From assembly GCA_965221605.1 (NCBI GenBank), contig CBDCSK010000003.1:62001-126000 (forward strand): a DNA stretch of 64,000 nt, in the 5' to 3' direction. This DNA comes from Aldehydirespirator sp965221605. Lineage in GTDB: Bacteria; Actinomycetota; Acidimicrobiia; Acidimicrobiales; Aldehydirespiratoraceae. The notes beneath the pieces were generated by a model, which saw only the letters and a list, made by a program, of their open reading frames with translations, was not told the DNA's origin and did no database searches. The position numbers and the translations under genes are program-made. This document shows, piece by piece, positions 8,506-17,146 of the stretch. Positions within the stretch are counted from its first letter, which is position 1. Each line of letters begins with the position of its first letter.

Positions 8506-9461
8506 GCGAGCCCTAGCCGGCTCCGCGCGTCGGCTACGTCGATGGCCAGCCGCTCGGAGAGATGTTCCAGTCCCTCGAACTTGCGCTCACTCCGCAGGAA
8601 GTCGACGAACTCCACCTGTACCTCGCATCCGTACAGGTCGCCATCGAAGTCGATGACGTGGGCCTCCAGCAGGGACTGCTCGGCGTGCTCGTAGAAGGTG
8701 GGGCGGCGACCGATGTTGATGGCGCAACCCCGCCGGATGCCGTCGGGCAGCGTGCACCACCCCGCATACACGGCGTCGGCAGGCCAGGCCATGAACTTGG
8801 GAACCGGCACGTTGGCAGTGGGGAACCCGACCGTCACGCCTCGCCGGTCGCCGGGAACCACCGTGCCCCGCACCTCGTAGTAGCGGCCCAGCATTGCCGC
8901 GGCCTTGGCCACGTCCCCGCCGGCCAGGGCTCGCCTCACCGCGGTGGACGAGACCGGCTCGCGGGCATCGCTGCGGTGGCGGATGAGGTCCAGGGGGACC
9001 ACCTCGAAACCCCATTCGCGGCCCAGACGCTGCAACTCGGCCACGTTGCCGGTGCGGCCCTTGCCGAAGTGGAAGTCCTCCCCCACCACCACGGCCCGGG
9101 CATGGAGGGCGTCGAGGAAGACCTGCTCGACGAACTCCTCGGGACGGGTGTCGGCCCGGGCCGAGTCGAACTCGATGACGTAGCAGTAGTCCAGGCCGGT
9201 CGCCTCCAGCAGCTCAAGCTTCTGGTCGAGTGTCGTGAGCAGCTTCGGTGCGTTCTCAGGGCGGACCACATAGGCCGGATGGGTGTCGAAGGTGACCACC
9301 GCGGAAGCGACCCCGAGACGGTCTGCGGTCTCGCGGACCCGGGTCAGCACCTCTCGATGGCCGAGGTGCACGCCGTCGAACACTCCGATAGCCGCCGCGA
9401 CCGACACAATGGGGGGAAGTTGATCACGCCGATCATGCAGCAGCTCCACGGACGCCTCCAT
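8502..9461 (-). CDS. ribF: Bifunctional riboflavin kinase / FAD synthetase
   Basis: It converts riboflavin to FMN and then FAD. The N-terminal nucleotidyltransferase shows AIGVFDGVHLGHREVL (HxGH-type) and VVGEDFHFGKGRTGN. The C-terminal kinase shows GDRRGVTVGFPTANV (the PTAN motif) and GRRPTFYEHAEQSLLEAHVI. The length of 319 aa is normal. The gene lies downstream of truB in the usual bacterial order and overlaps ribA by 4 nt, so the pathway's first enzyme and its cofactor-forming enzyme would be co-translated. Confidence 0.95.
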   Translation of the reverse strand: MEASVELLHDRRDQLPPIVSVAAAIGVFDGVHLGHREVLTRVRETADRLGVASAVVTFDTHPAYVVRPENAPKLLTTLDQKLELLEATGLDYCYVIEFDSARADTRPEEFVEQVFLDALHARAVVVGEDFHFGKGRTGNVAELQRLGREWGFEVVPLDLIRHRSDAREPVSSTAVRRALAGGDVAKAAAMLGRYYEVRGTVVPGDRRGVTVGFPTANVPVPKFMAWPADAVYAGWCTLPDGIRRGCAINIGRRPTFYEHAEQSLLEAHVIDFDGDLYGCEVQVEFVDFLRSERKFEGLEHLSERLAIDVADARSRLGLA

Positions 9462-9523
9462 GCGCGGATAGTGAGTGTTCCGGGCCCTGATCCGGCCTGT
9501 GTGAGGCTACCGAGGCCGGCGGA

Positions 9524-10391
9524 TTAAGTGACTCCGGTGGCCACCACCACCGACGGCTTGGCTCCTGTCCGGAACCTCTCGTAGACGGCGAGCAGCCCGC
9601 CATCGGCGTCGTGCACCGCCCACGGGCCGGCGCCCGCGACGCCGAGGCGGTCGAGGTCCAGCACGCGGCCGTGGGTCACATCGGCGGTCACCTCACCGTC
9701 GACCCGCACACCATCGAGATGCTCGACCGCCCTCGCCATGGGGGAGGACCTCGGGAAACTCCACCGGATGGGCCTGAGCCAGGGTGAAGCCTCCGACCGC
9801 GATGCGGCGCAGATTCCTCAGATGGGCTCCCCCTCCGAGCGCCCGGCCCAGGTCGGCGGCCAGCACCCGCACGTAGGTACCCGACGAGCAGTCCACCTCG
9901 GCATGCAGCACCCCCTCGCAGCCCGGCGCCGATGCCACCTCGAAGCGGTGAACGGTCACGGGCCGGGGCTCGCGCTCCACCTCGACCCCCTCCCTGGCCA
10001 ACTGGTGGAGCCTGCGCCCTCCCACCTTCACCGCCGAGACCATGGGCGGCACCTGCAGGATGTCTCCGGTGAGGGACGCGGCCGCCAGCCTCGCCTGTGC
10101 CTCGGTCGCGCCGGCCATCTCGTGGCGGGCCGTGACCCGGCCGGCCGAATCGAGGGTGTCGGTCTCGGTGCCCAGCACGATCTCGGCCTCATAGCGCTTG
10201 GGCAGCGCGGTCAGGAACCGCAGCAGCCGGGTGGCCCTCCCGACGCCGAGCACGAGAACTCCGGTGGCGTCGGGATCGAGGGTGCCGCTGTGACCGACCT
10301 TGCGGGTGCCGAGCACACCCCGCGCCCTAGCCACCACGTCGTGGCTGGTCCAGGCGGCCGGCTTGTCGATCACCGCAATGCCGTCGGGCAC
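9524..10391 (-). CDS. truB: tRNA pseudouridine(55) synthase, frameshifted
   Basis: TruB makes pseudouridine 55 in the tRNA T-loop. The upstream part (from 10391) has the motifs GIAVIDKPAAWTSHDVV, KVGHSGTLDPDATGVL (catalytic Asp) and PPMVSAVKVGGRRLHQLARE. The reading frame is lost at a run of five G on the plus strand (9740-9744). Dropping one base joins FPEVLP directly to MARAVEHLDGVRVDG and the expected C-terminal domain ending at 9524. As read, the frame would end in HGEGGRASRWCAGRR. A homopolymer sequencing error is likelier than true loss because the gene is otherwise intact and five similar shifts cluster in this region. Confidence 0.88.
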
Positions 10392-10397
10392 CGGTTC

Positions 10398-10796
10398 CTA
10401 CCGGCTCTCAGGGTCGGCGGCGCCGTCCATGCCGTCGAGCAGCCTCTCGATGCGCTCCGCCGAACGAAGCGCCGCGTCCGGACGGAACACCAGCTCGGGT
10501 GTGCGCCGCAGCCGGGTCTGATCGCCGACAGTGCGCCGCAGCCCGCTGGCGTGCTCCTCGAAGGCCTCGGCTATGTCGGCGTCCCCCTCCTCGGTGTCAC
10601 CGAGCGACGTGAACCACACGACGGCCCGGTGCAGGTCACGGTCCACGTCCACGCCGGTCACCGACACCATCGACAGCCGGTCGTCGTCCAGTTGCTCCAT
10701 GGACTCGGCGACGATGCGCCTGATGAGCTCGCCCACCCGGGCGGTGCGGTGACCGGCCCGATGATCGGGCTGGAAGCGTCTCGCTCGTCGTGTCAT
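10398..10796 (-). CDS. rbfA: Ribosome-binding factor A
   Basis: RbfA binds the 30S subunit during late 16S rRNA processing. The 132-aa product has the small KH-like fold sequence pattern: RTARVGELIRRIVAESMEQL at the N-terminus, then VSVTGVDVDRDLHRAVVWFT and LRRTPELVFRPDAALRSAER near the end. It sits between infB and truB, the standard order, 6 nt before the truB start. Its start lies 25 nt after the infB stop. Confidence 0.92.
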   Translation of the reverse strand: MTRRARRFQPDHRAGHRTARVGELIRRIVAESMEQLDDDRLSMVSVTGVDVDRDLHRAVVWFTSLGDTEEGDADIAEAFEEHASGLRRTVGDQTRLRRTPELVFRPDAALRSAERIERLLDGMDGAADPESR

Positions 10797-10821
10797 CGGA
10801 TGTCTCGGCGGGGCTCAGCCT

Positions 10822-13618
10822 TCACCCCTCGAGGGTCCGGGCCACCTCGCGCTCTTCGAAGGTCTCGATGATGTCGCCCGCCTTCAGGTCCTGGAAGTTG
10901 CTCAGGCCTATGCCGCACTCGAACCCGGACTGGACCTCGCGCACATCGTCGGTGAAGCGCTTGAGCGATGAGACGGTGCCCTTCCAGATGATCGCCCCGT
11001 CGCGCAGGAAGCGCACCTTGGATCCCCTGGTGATCGTGCCGTTCTGCACATAGCAGCCCGCCACCGCGCCGACGCGGGGGATGCGGAAGACCTGGCGGAC
11101 CTCGGCCTCGCCCGTCACGACCTCCTCGATGTCCGGGGCCAGCATCCCCACCATGGCGGCGGACACGTCCTCGAGGAGCTTGTAGATGATCTCGTAGGTG
11201 CGGATCTCGACGTTCTCGGCGTCAGCGGCCTCGCGCGCCTTGCGGTCGGGCCGGACATTGAACCCGATGATGGTGGCGTTGGAGGCCGAGGCAAGCTGGA
11301 TGTCGTTCTCGGTGATGCCGCCGACGCCGCGGTGGACGATGGCGATGCGGACGTCGCCGGTCTCGAGCTTGCGCAGGGCTCTCGGTGACGGCTTCGAGGG
11401 AGCCGTTCACGTCGGCCTTCACGATGGCGTTCAGGGTGGCGGTCTCGCCCCGCTGGATCCGGGTGAAGAGATCCTCGAGCTTGGCCCCGCCCGACAGCGC
11501 GTGAGCCTCGCGGCCCAGGCTGGAAAGCCGCTGCCAGTGCTCGCGGGTGTCGGCCACCCGGCCGGCGATCTTCTCGTTGGGCGCCACCGCGAACGAGTCC
11601 CCCGCCACGGCAACCTCCGACAGGCCCAGGACCTGGACCGGAGCCGACGGCGGGGCGGCGTCGACGTTCTGGCCGTGATCGTCGAGCAGAGCCCGGACGC
11701 GGCCCCAAGCCGCCCCCGCGACCATCGGGTCTCCGACCCGCAGAGTGCCCTGCTGCACCAGCACGGTGGCGACTGGACCTCGCCCGATGTCCAGGTTCGA
11801 CTCAAGCACGACCCCGGCCGCCCGGCCCTCGGGCGACGATCGCAGTTCCTCGACCTCGGCCACCAGCAGGATCTGATCCAGCAACTCCTCGATGCCTTGA
11901 CCCGTCAGGGCCGACAGCTCGCAGTAGATGGTGTCCCCGCCCCAGGCTTCGGGAACCAGTCCCTGCTCGGCAACGCCGGCCACGGTTCGCTGGGTGTCGG
12001 CGTTGGGCCGGTCGATCTTGTTGACCGCCACGACTATGGGCACATCGGCAGCCTTGGAGTGGTTGATGGCCTCGATCGTCTGGGGCATCACGCCGTCGTC
12101 GGCGGCCACCACAAGCACGACGATGTCGGTGGCGCTCGCGCCCCGGGCCCGCATCGCCGTGAAGGCCTCATGACCCGGGGTGTCTATGAACGTGAGCGTT
12201 CGCCGGTTGCGCTCGACCTGGTAGGCGCCGATGTGCTGGGTGATTCCCCCCGCCTCGCCGTCGACGACGTTGGTGTCGCGGATGCGGTCCAGGAGCAGTG
12301 TCTTGCCGTGATCCACGTGGCCCATCACGGTCACGACGGGCGGTCGCAGCTCGGCGTCGGTGGCGTCGTCGTCGGTGTCGGGGTCGATGCCGAGGAGCTT
12401 GCGCAGCTCGGCCTCCTGCTCCTCGCCGGGATCGACTAGGCGGATCTCGGCGCCGATCTCGGCCGCGAAGAGCTCCATCATCTCGTCGCTCAGCGACTGG
12501 GTGGCGGTGACCATCTCGCCGTGCTGCATGAGGAAGCGGACCACGTCGGCCGCGGTGCGGTTCAGCTTGGGACCGAAGTCTTGAGCGGCCGAGGCCCGTT
12601 CGATGACGACCACGCCGTCGGGCACGGCTGCATGCCTCGGCGTGTAGGACGGAATGTCCATCGGCTGGAGTTCTTCGCGCACCCGACGCCGGCGGCTCTT
12701 GCGTCGGGGCGGGCGCCGCTGCGCACCGCCGGGAGCGCCCCGGCCGGGTGGACGGCCGCCGGGTCCGCCGGGGGCACCGGGGGCGCGGGCCTCCCAGAGG
12801 GCGGGGACCTCCCGGCGGAGCGCCGCGTCGGGCGCCCTGGCCGCGATCCGGCGGCCCCGCCGGCCTCGGTCCCGCGGGCCGGCCGGCCGGACCGGAGGGT
12901 CGGCGCTCAGTGGTTGGTGTGCGTGACCGGGGTGAGCCGCCCGGAGGCGGGGGAGGTGGCATCCGGCGCGGCGGGGGCGGCGGCGGGATGGGCTTGCCCG
13001 AACGTGAGACGGGCGGGCTTCCCGCTCTCAGGGGCCGGGCCGGAGGAGCGCCTGCGGGCCGCACGCTGGCTGGCCGGGCGCGGCGGAGCCTTCTCCTCTA
13101 CCGGCGGATGGGGGTCGTCGCGGACGATGCGCTTGGAGGGAGCAACGCTGCCGCTCGAGGAGATCGTCACCTTGGATTTAGGGGCCTTCACCTCCGGCAC
13201 GGCGTCCACGGCCGGAGCCCTGGCGACCTCAGGCTCCGCGGAGACGGCTGCCGCCGGTCCGCTCGGGTTTGCTCGGCGCTTCGTCGGGTTGGGGCGGCGC
13301 GGCTGGAGCGGCGACCGGCTTTATGGGTTCCGCCGCGGCAGGCCTCGCGGGAGTCGCAGGCTCGGGGGTCTCGGCCACCGCAGGCTCGTCCTCCGGTAGC
13401 GGGGTCTCCGGCTCTTCGATCTCGACCACCGGCGGGGGCGGCGGCTTGAGCAGACCATCGCGCTCGGCCCTCCGCCGGACCCGGTCGGCTTGGGCTTCCA
13501 CAATGCTCGAGGAGTGGGACTTGACCCCGATGCTGAGCGCGAAGCAGAGTTCGAGCGTCTCCTGGTTGGTCAGCCCGAGCTCCTTGGCGAGCTCATGGAC
13601 GCGGATCTTTCCTGGCAA
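10822..13618 (-). CDS. infB: Translation initiation factor IF-2, four apparent frameshifts
   Basis: IF-2 is the essential GTPase that places initiator tRNA on the 30S subunit. The N-terminal domain begins MPGKIRVHELAKELGLTNQE at 13618. A Pro/Ala/Gly-rich linker follows, then the G domain with VTVMGHVDHGKTLLLDRI, DTPGHEAF and NKID, and the C-terminal domain ending EVARTLEG. The frame changes four times: near 13265-13267, near 13007-13016, at 12779-12783 and at 11376-11378. In each case removing one C from a short C run (minus strand) restores a continuous protein, for example TESLRKLETGDVRIA at the last site. As the factor is essential and normally single-copy, read errors are the most likely cause. 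Confidence 0.92.
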
Positions 13619-13630
13619 AGATTGCCCCCT

Positions 13631-13915
13631 TCAGGACTCCGCGCGGTCTGCGGGCCCGGGAGCGTCCCCGGAGCGCGACGGCCACGCACCTCGAAGCCTA
13701 TCGATCTCGCCCGGCCGAACGTCAGCCCGAAGAGCCCGCCCGAAGGCTCGGCGGCGGCGAGCCGTGTCGAAGCAGGCAATGTCGGCGCAGAGCCAGGCAC
13801 CACGGCCCGCGCCGGGCCCGAACCGCAGCCCGCCGCCCGCAGTCACGCGAACCCGGAGCATCTGCGCGCTGGGGCGGCGGGTGCGACAGCCAATGCAGGT
13901 GCGGACGGGGCTCAC
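13631..13915 (-). CDS. YlxR family RNA-binding protein (DUF448)
   Basis: This is a small basic protein of 94 aa with the family signature PVRTCIGCR at the N-terminus and FDTARRRRAFGRALRADV near the end. YlxR proteins bind RNA and are encoded between nusA and infB in many bacteria, exactly as here. It starts 35 nt after nusA ends, and infB begins 12 nt after its stop. Its role in translation or transcription control is known only loosely. Confidence 0.85.
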   Translation of the reverse strand: MSPVRTCIGCRTRRPSAQMLRVRVTAGGGLRFGPGAGRGAWLCADIACFDTARRRRAFGRALRADVRPGEIDRLRGAWPSRSGDAPGPADRAES

Positions 13916-13950
13916 AGTGCCTGGTAGGAACCCAACGGTGAGGACGGGGC

Positions 13951-15123
13951 TCAGGCGCTGCCCGCCTGCTCTACGGGCGACCCGGCCCGCTCGCCATCGG
14001 CGGCTTCGGCCTGGTCCTCGGCCATGGCCGCGGCCCAGGCATCCGCGCTGACAGCCTCGCCGCCGTCAGCAGGCTGCCACAGCTGCTCGCCGGTGGTGGG
14101 ATCGGTGATCCACTCGCCCTCGGCCCACTCCACGTCACCGTACGCAGCCTCCTCGGCCAGCTGGGTCTCGCTCTTTATGTTGATCCCCCAGCCCGTGAGC
14201 CGGCTGGCGAGCCGAGCGTTCTGGCCCTCCTTGCCGATGGCCAGCGACAACTGGTAGTCGGGGACGATCACGTCGCAGTCGCCGGTCAGTTCGTTCGGGC
14301 GGACCTCCTTGATCCTCGCGGGCGACAACGCCTTGGTGACGAACTCCTCGAGCTCGCTGCTGAAGGGGACGATGTCGATCTTCTCGCCCCGCAGCTCGTT
14401 CACGACCTGGCGGACTCTGGCGCCCCTGGCCCCCACGCACGCGCCCACCGGATCGACGTTCGGGTCGTTGGAGGCCACCGCGATCTTGGTCCGGTGGCCC
14501 GGCTCGCGGGCGCACGCCTTGATCTCGACGATGCCATCCGCGATCTCGGGGACCTCGAGCTCGAACAGCCGCTTCACGAGGCCGGGATGGGTGCGGCTGA
14601 CCACGATCTGGGGACCCTTGGCCGTCTTGCGGACTTCGACGATGTAAGCCTTGAGCCGGGTGTTGGAGTCGGGGCGCTCGTAGGGGACCTGCTCGGCCTG
14701 CGGCAGCAGCGCCTCGACCCTTCCCAGATCGAGCAGGGTGTAGCGGGCGTCGGTCTGCTGGATCATGCCGGTGACGATGTCGCCCTCGCGGCCCGCGTAC
14801 TCCTCGTACTTGAGCTCACGCTCTGCCTCGCGGATGCGCTGAGTCATGACCTGGCGGGCGGTCTGAGCCGCGATGCGCCCGAAGTTGTCCGGGGTGACCT
14901 CGTACTCCTCGCCGATGGGGTTGCCGTCCTCGTCCAGATCCTGGGCCAGCACGCGGAACTCCATGCTTGAAGGATCGATCGTCACCCAGGCGTACTCCTT
15001 GGCGTCGGGCAGCCGCTTGTAGGCCGACTCCAAGGCATCGGCCAGAGCCGCGTACAGCGCGTCCACGGTTATGCCCCGCTCGGCCGCCATCGCCTGTAGC
15101 GCTTCCATCATCTCTGCGTTCAT
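13951..15123 (-). CDS. nusA: Transcription termination/antitermination protein NusA
   Basis: NusA binds RNA polymerase and nascent RNA to modulate pausing and termination. The N-terminal domain begins MNAEMMEALQAMAAERGITV. An S1 domain (GREGDIVTGMIQQTDARYTL) and KH domains (VDPVGACVGARGARVRQVVN and LSLAIGKEGQNARLASRLTG) follow, then an acidic Ala-rich tail. The ATG at 15123 overlaps the rimP stop (ATGA) behind GGAGGAG, so I prefer it to a start 21 codons upstream. The product is 390 aa. Confidence 0.95.
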   Translation of the reverse strand: MNAEMMEALQAMAAERGITVDALYAALADALESAYKRLPDAKEYAWVTIDPSSMEFRVLAQDLDEDGNPIGEEYEVTPDNFGRIAAQTARQVMTQRIREAERELKYEEYAGREGDIVTGMIQQTDARYTLLDLGRVEALLPQAEQVPYERPDSNTRLKAYIVEVRKTAKGPQIVVSRTHPGLVKRLFELEVPEIADGIVEIKACAREPGHRTKIAVASNDPNVDPVGACVGARGARVRQVVNELRGEKIDIVPFSSELEEFVTKALSPARIKEVRPNELTGDCDVIVPDYQLSLAIGKEGQNARLASRLTGWGINIKSETQLAEEAAYGDVEWAEGEWITDPTTGEQLWQPADGGEAVSADAWAAAMAEDQAEAADGERAGSPVEQAGSA

Positions 15124-15623
15124 GACTTCTCCTCCGCATCGGCTCGTTGTTGGGACTGGCGTGGGTGACGGCTGCCCGGACCCCACTCGAAGACGGTGCG
15201 GGCCGAGGCCAGATGCTCGAACGCGATCCGAGAAACCTGGCCGTCCTCACCCCGCAGGTCGACGCCGTCGTCGGCTACTGCCTCCAGCACGCCAGTCAGC
15301 CGGCGGGGTCCGTCGAATCCGGGGAGCGTCTTGACCTTCACCTCGGAGCCGGCGGCCCGGCGGAAGTGGTCGGGGGTGCGCAGTGGCCGCTCCAGACCGG
15401 GGCTCGACACCTCCAGCGTGTACCGACCGTCCATGAGGTCGTGCTCGTCGAGGGCGCGGCCAACCGACCGCGACAGCCTCGCCAGAGCGTCCAGGTCAAC
15501 GCCGGTGTCGGAATCGACGAGGATCCTCACTGTTGCGCCGTGGTGCTCGATGTCGTAGAGATCGACGGAGGCGGCTTGGGCAAGTGGGGCCACGAGTTCG
15601 CGGACGCGATCGGCAATCACCAT
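15120..15623 (-). CDS. rimP: Ribosome maturation factor RimP
   Basis: RimP helps mature the 30S subunit. Visible blocks are MVIADRVRELVAPLAQ, VDLYDIEHHGATVRILVD, the conserved LEVSSPGLERPLRTPDHFRR and VKVKTLPGFDGPRRLTGVL. The ATG at 15623 gives 167 aa, the family's usual length. An in-frame GTG at 15692 would add a 23-residue Pro-rich extension that looks non-native. The stop overlaps the nusA start, the normal coupling of these genes. The region upstream to ispG holds a structured repeat. Confidence 0.92.
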   Translation of the reverse strand: MVIADRVRELVAPLAQAASVDLYDIEHHGATVRILVDSDTGVDLDALARLSRSVGRALDEHDLMDGRYTLEVSSPGLERPLRTPDHFRRAAGSEVKVKTLPGFDGPRRLTGVLEAVADDGVDLRGEDGQVSRIAFEHLASARTVFEWGPGSRHPRQSQQRADAEEKS

Positions 15624-15763
15624 GGTCTTGGTCGGGATTCTGCTCTCGAGAGGCGGCGCGGATGGGGCCCGAACCGGCAACGGCGTGGGCACCAGCCCAC
15701 GCCGCTTCCGGAGAATCGAACGTTGGCGACAGTGTACCGGTTCTCGAGTTCCTAACCGCGGGC

Positions 15764-15891
15764 GCGGATAGGTGAGGGTTCATCGCGTTGCAGCGGTGTC
15801 ATTCCCGCTCTTGTTCGCTTCGCTCACGGGCCGCTCGGGCCACGGCCTCGCCCGTATGAGCCGGACTTGCTCACCTATCCGCTCGGCCTCT
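15764..15891 (-). repeat. Structured intergenic repeat, copy A
   Basis: This roughly 128-nt element is bracketed by a perfect 13-bp inverted repeat, GCGGATAGGTGAG (15764-15776) and CTCACCTATCCGC (15870-15882). Its core (15798-15860) matches the copy at 19931-19993 with about three mismatches. The outer arms differ between copies but stay complementary, which suggests that a base-paired stem is conserved. The last 36 codons of ispG run through it. A second inner stem can form between ACGGGC and GCCCGT. Confidence 0.7.
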
Positions 15892-17123
15892 AACCGCGGT
15901 TCTGGCGTCGTATGCCCGCCACTACGACCTCGGACTTTGTTGGCGTCATCCCCGAGCTCGTCGAGATTGCGGCGCCGATCCTCCTCCGCCGCCCGCCGAG
16001 CCGACGCTCGGGTCTGCGCGGCCCGCTCCAGCGCGGCCTCGGAGCCGTGCTCGCAGATGAACTCGGCCCACTCCACCAGCGCGTCGACCATCGACTCCTC
16101 CGCAACGACGGCCACGTTCTCGCCCTTCACGAACAGGTGTCCCCGGCGGTTGCCCGCGGCGATGCCCAGATCGGCGTCCCGGGCCTCCCCCGGACCGTTC
16201 ACAACGCAGCCCATCACCGCCACCTGCAGGGGGATCTCACGCTCGCCGAAGGCTTCCATCGCCTCACTCGCCACACCGAAGACGTCCACCTCGGCCCGAC
16301 CGCAGCTGGGACAGGCGATCAGGTCGACATTGCGCCGCTCGCGCAGCCCCATCGCCTCCAGCAGCTTCCGGCCGGCCCGGGCCTCCTCGACCGGATCGGT
16401 CGTCAGCGAGTAGCGGATGGTGTCCCCGATGCCCTCGGCCAGCAGGGCGGCGATCCCCGCGGTGGACTTGATGGTCCCCGCCGGCGGGGGCCCGGCCTCG
16501 GTCACGCCGAGATGCAGCGGATGGTCCGTGGCGTCGGCGAGCTGGCGGTAGGCCTCGATCATCAGCGGGACGCTCGACGCCTTGACCGAGATCTTCACCA
16601 GGTCGAAGTCAACCTCGTCGAAATAGGCGAGCTCCCGCATCGCGGACTCCACCATCGCCTCGGGCGTCACGCCCAGCTCGGGGTCATAGAGGTCGGGATC
16701 CAACGATCCCCCGTTGACGCCGATGCGGATGGGCACGCCCCGGTCCTTGCACTCCCGGGCCACCGCCTTGATGTGGGTGGGCCGGCGGATGTTGCCGGGA
16801 TTGAGGCGCAGGCAGTGCACGCCCGCCTCCAGCGCGGCCAGCGCCATCCGGTGGTTGTTGTGGATGTCGGCCACGATCGGCACCGGCGAGCGGGGCACGA
16901 TGCGGGCCAGCCCCTCGGCGGCCTCGGGCCGGTTGCAGGTGCACCGCACGATGTCGGCGCCGGCACCGGCCAGGGCGTAGATCTGCTGGAGCGTGGCCTC
17001 GTGGTCGGCCGTCTTGGTCACCGTCATCGACTGCACGGTGACCGGTGCACCCCCGCCCACCGGAACCGTCCCGACCATGATCTGCCGTGTGGCCCGCCGC
17101 GGGAACGTCGCGGTTACCTTCAC
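15780..17123 (-). CDS. ispG: 4-hydroxy-3-methylbut-2-enyl diphosphate synthase (flavodoxin)
   Basis: IspG carries out the penultimate step of the MEP isoprenoid pathway using a 4Fe-4S cluster. Recognisable blocks are VTVQSMTVTKTADHEATLQQ, RCTCNRPEAAEGL and PIVADIHNNHRMAL. The cluster cysteines lie in LIACPSCGRAEVDVF and VAVMGCVVNGPGEARDAD. At 447 aa it is 60-80 residues longer than typical. The excess is a charged tail whose last part is encoded by repeat copy A, so insertion or growth of the repeat appears to have extended the frame. The gene follows rseP, as is common in actinobacteria. Confidence 0.94.
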   Translation of the reverse strand: MKVTATFPRRATRQIMVGTVPVGGGAPVTVQSMTVTKTADHEATLQQIYALAGAGADIVRCTCNRPEAAEGLARIVPRSPVPIVADIHNNHRMALAALEAGVHCLRLNPGNIRRPTHIKAVARECKDRGVPIRIGVNGGSLDPDLYDPELGVTPEAMVESAMRELAYFDEVDFDLVKISVKASSVPLMIEAYRQLADATDHPLHLGVTEAGPPPAGTIKSTAGIAALLAEGIGDTIRYSLTTDPVEEARAGRKLLEAMGLRERRNVDLIACPSCGRAEVDVFGVASEAMEAFGEREIPLQVAVMGCVVNGPGEARDADLGIAAGNRRGHLFVKGENVAVVAEESMVDALVEWAEFICEHGSEAALERAAQTRASARRAAEEDRRRNLDELGDDANKVRGRSGGHTTPEPRLEAERIGEQVRLIRARPWPERPVSEANKSGNDTAATR

Positions 17124-17146
17124 GGTCGAATCCTATCCGGGCACGA

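Noticed and set aside
15741..15797. tRNA-like segment upstream of rimP with GGTTC-like triplets
   Set aside because: No acceptor or anticodon stem can be formed; the pairing seen belongs to the structured repeat.
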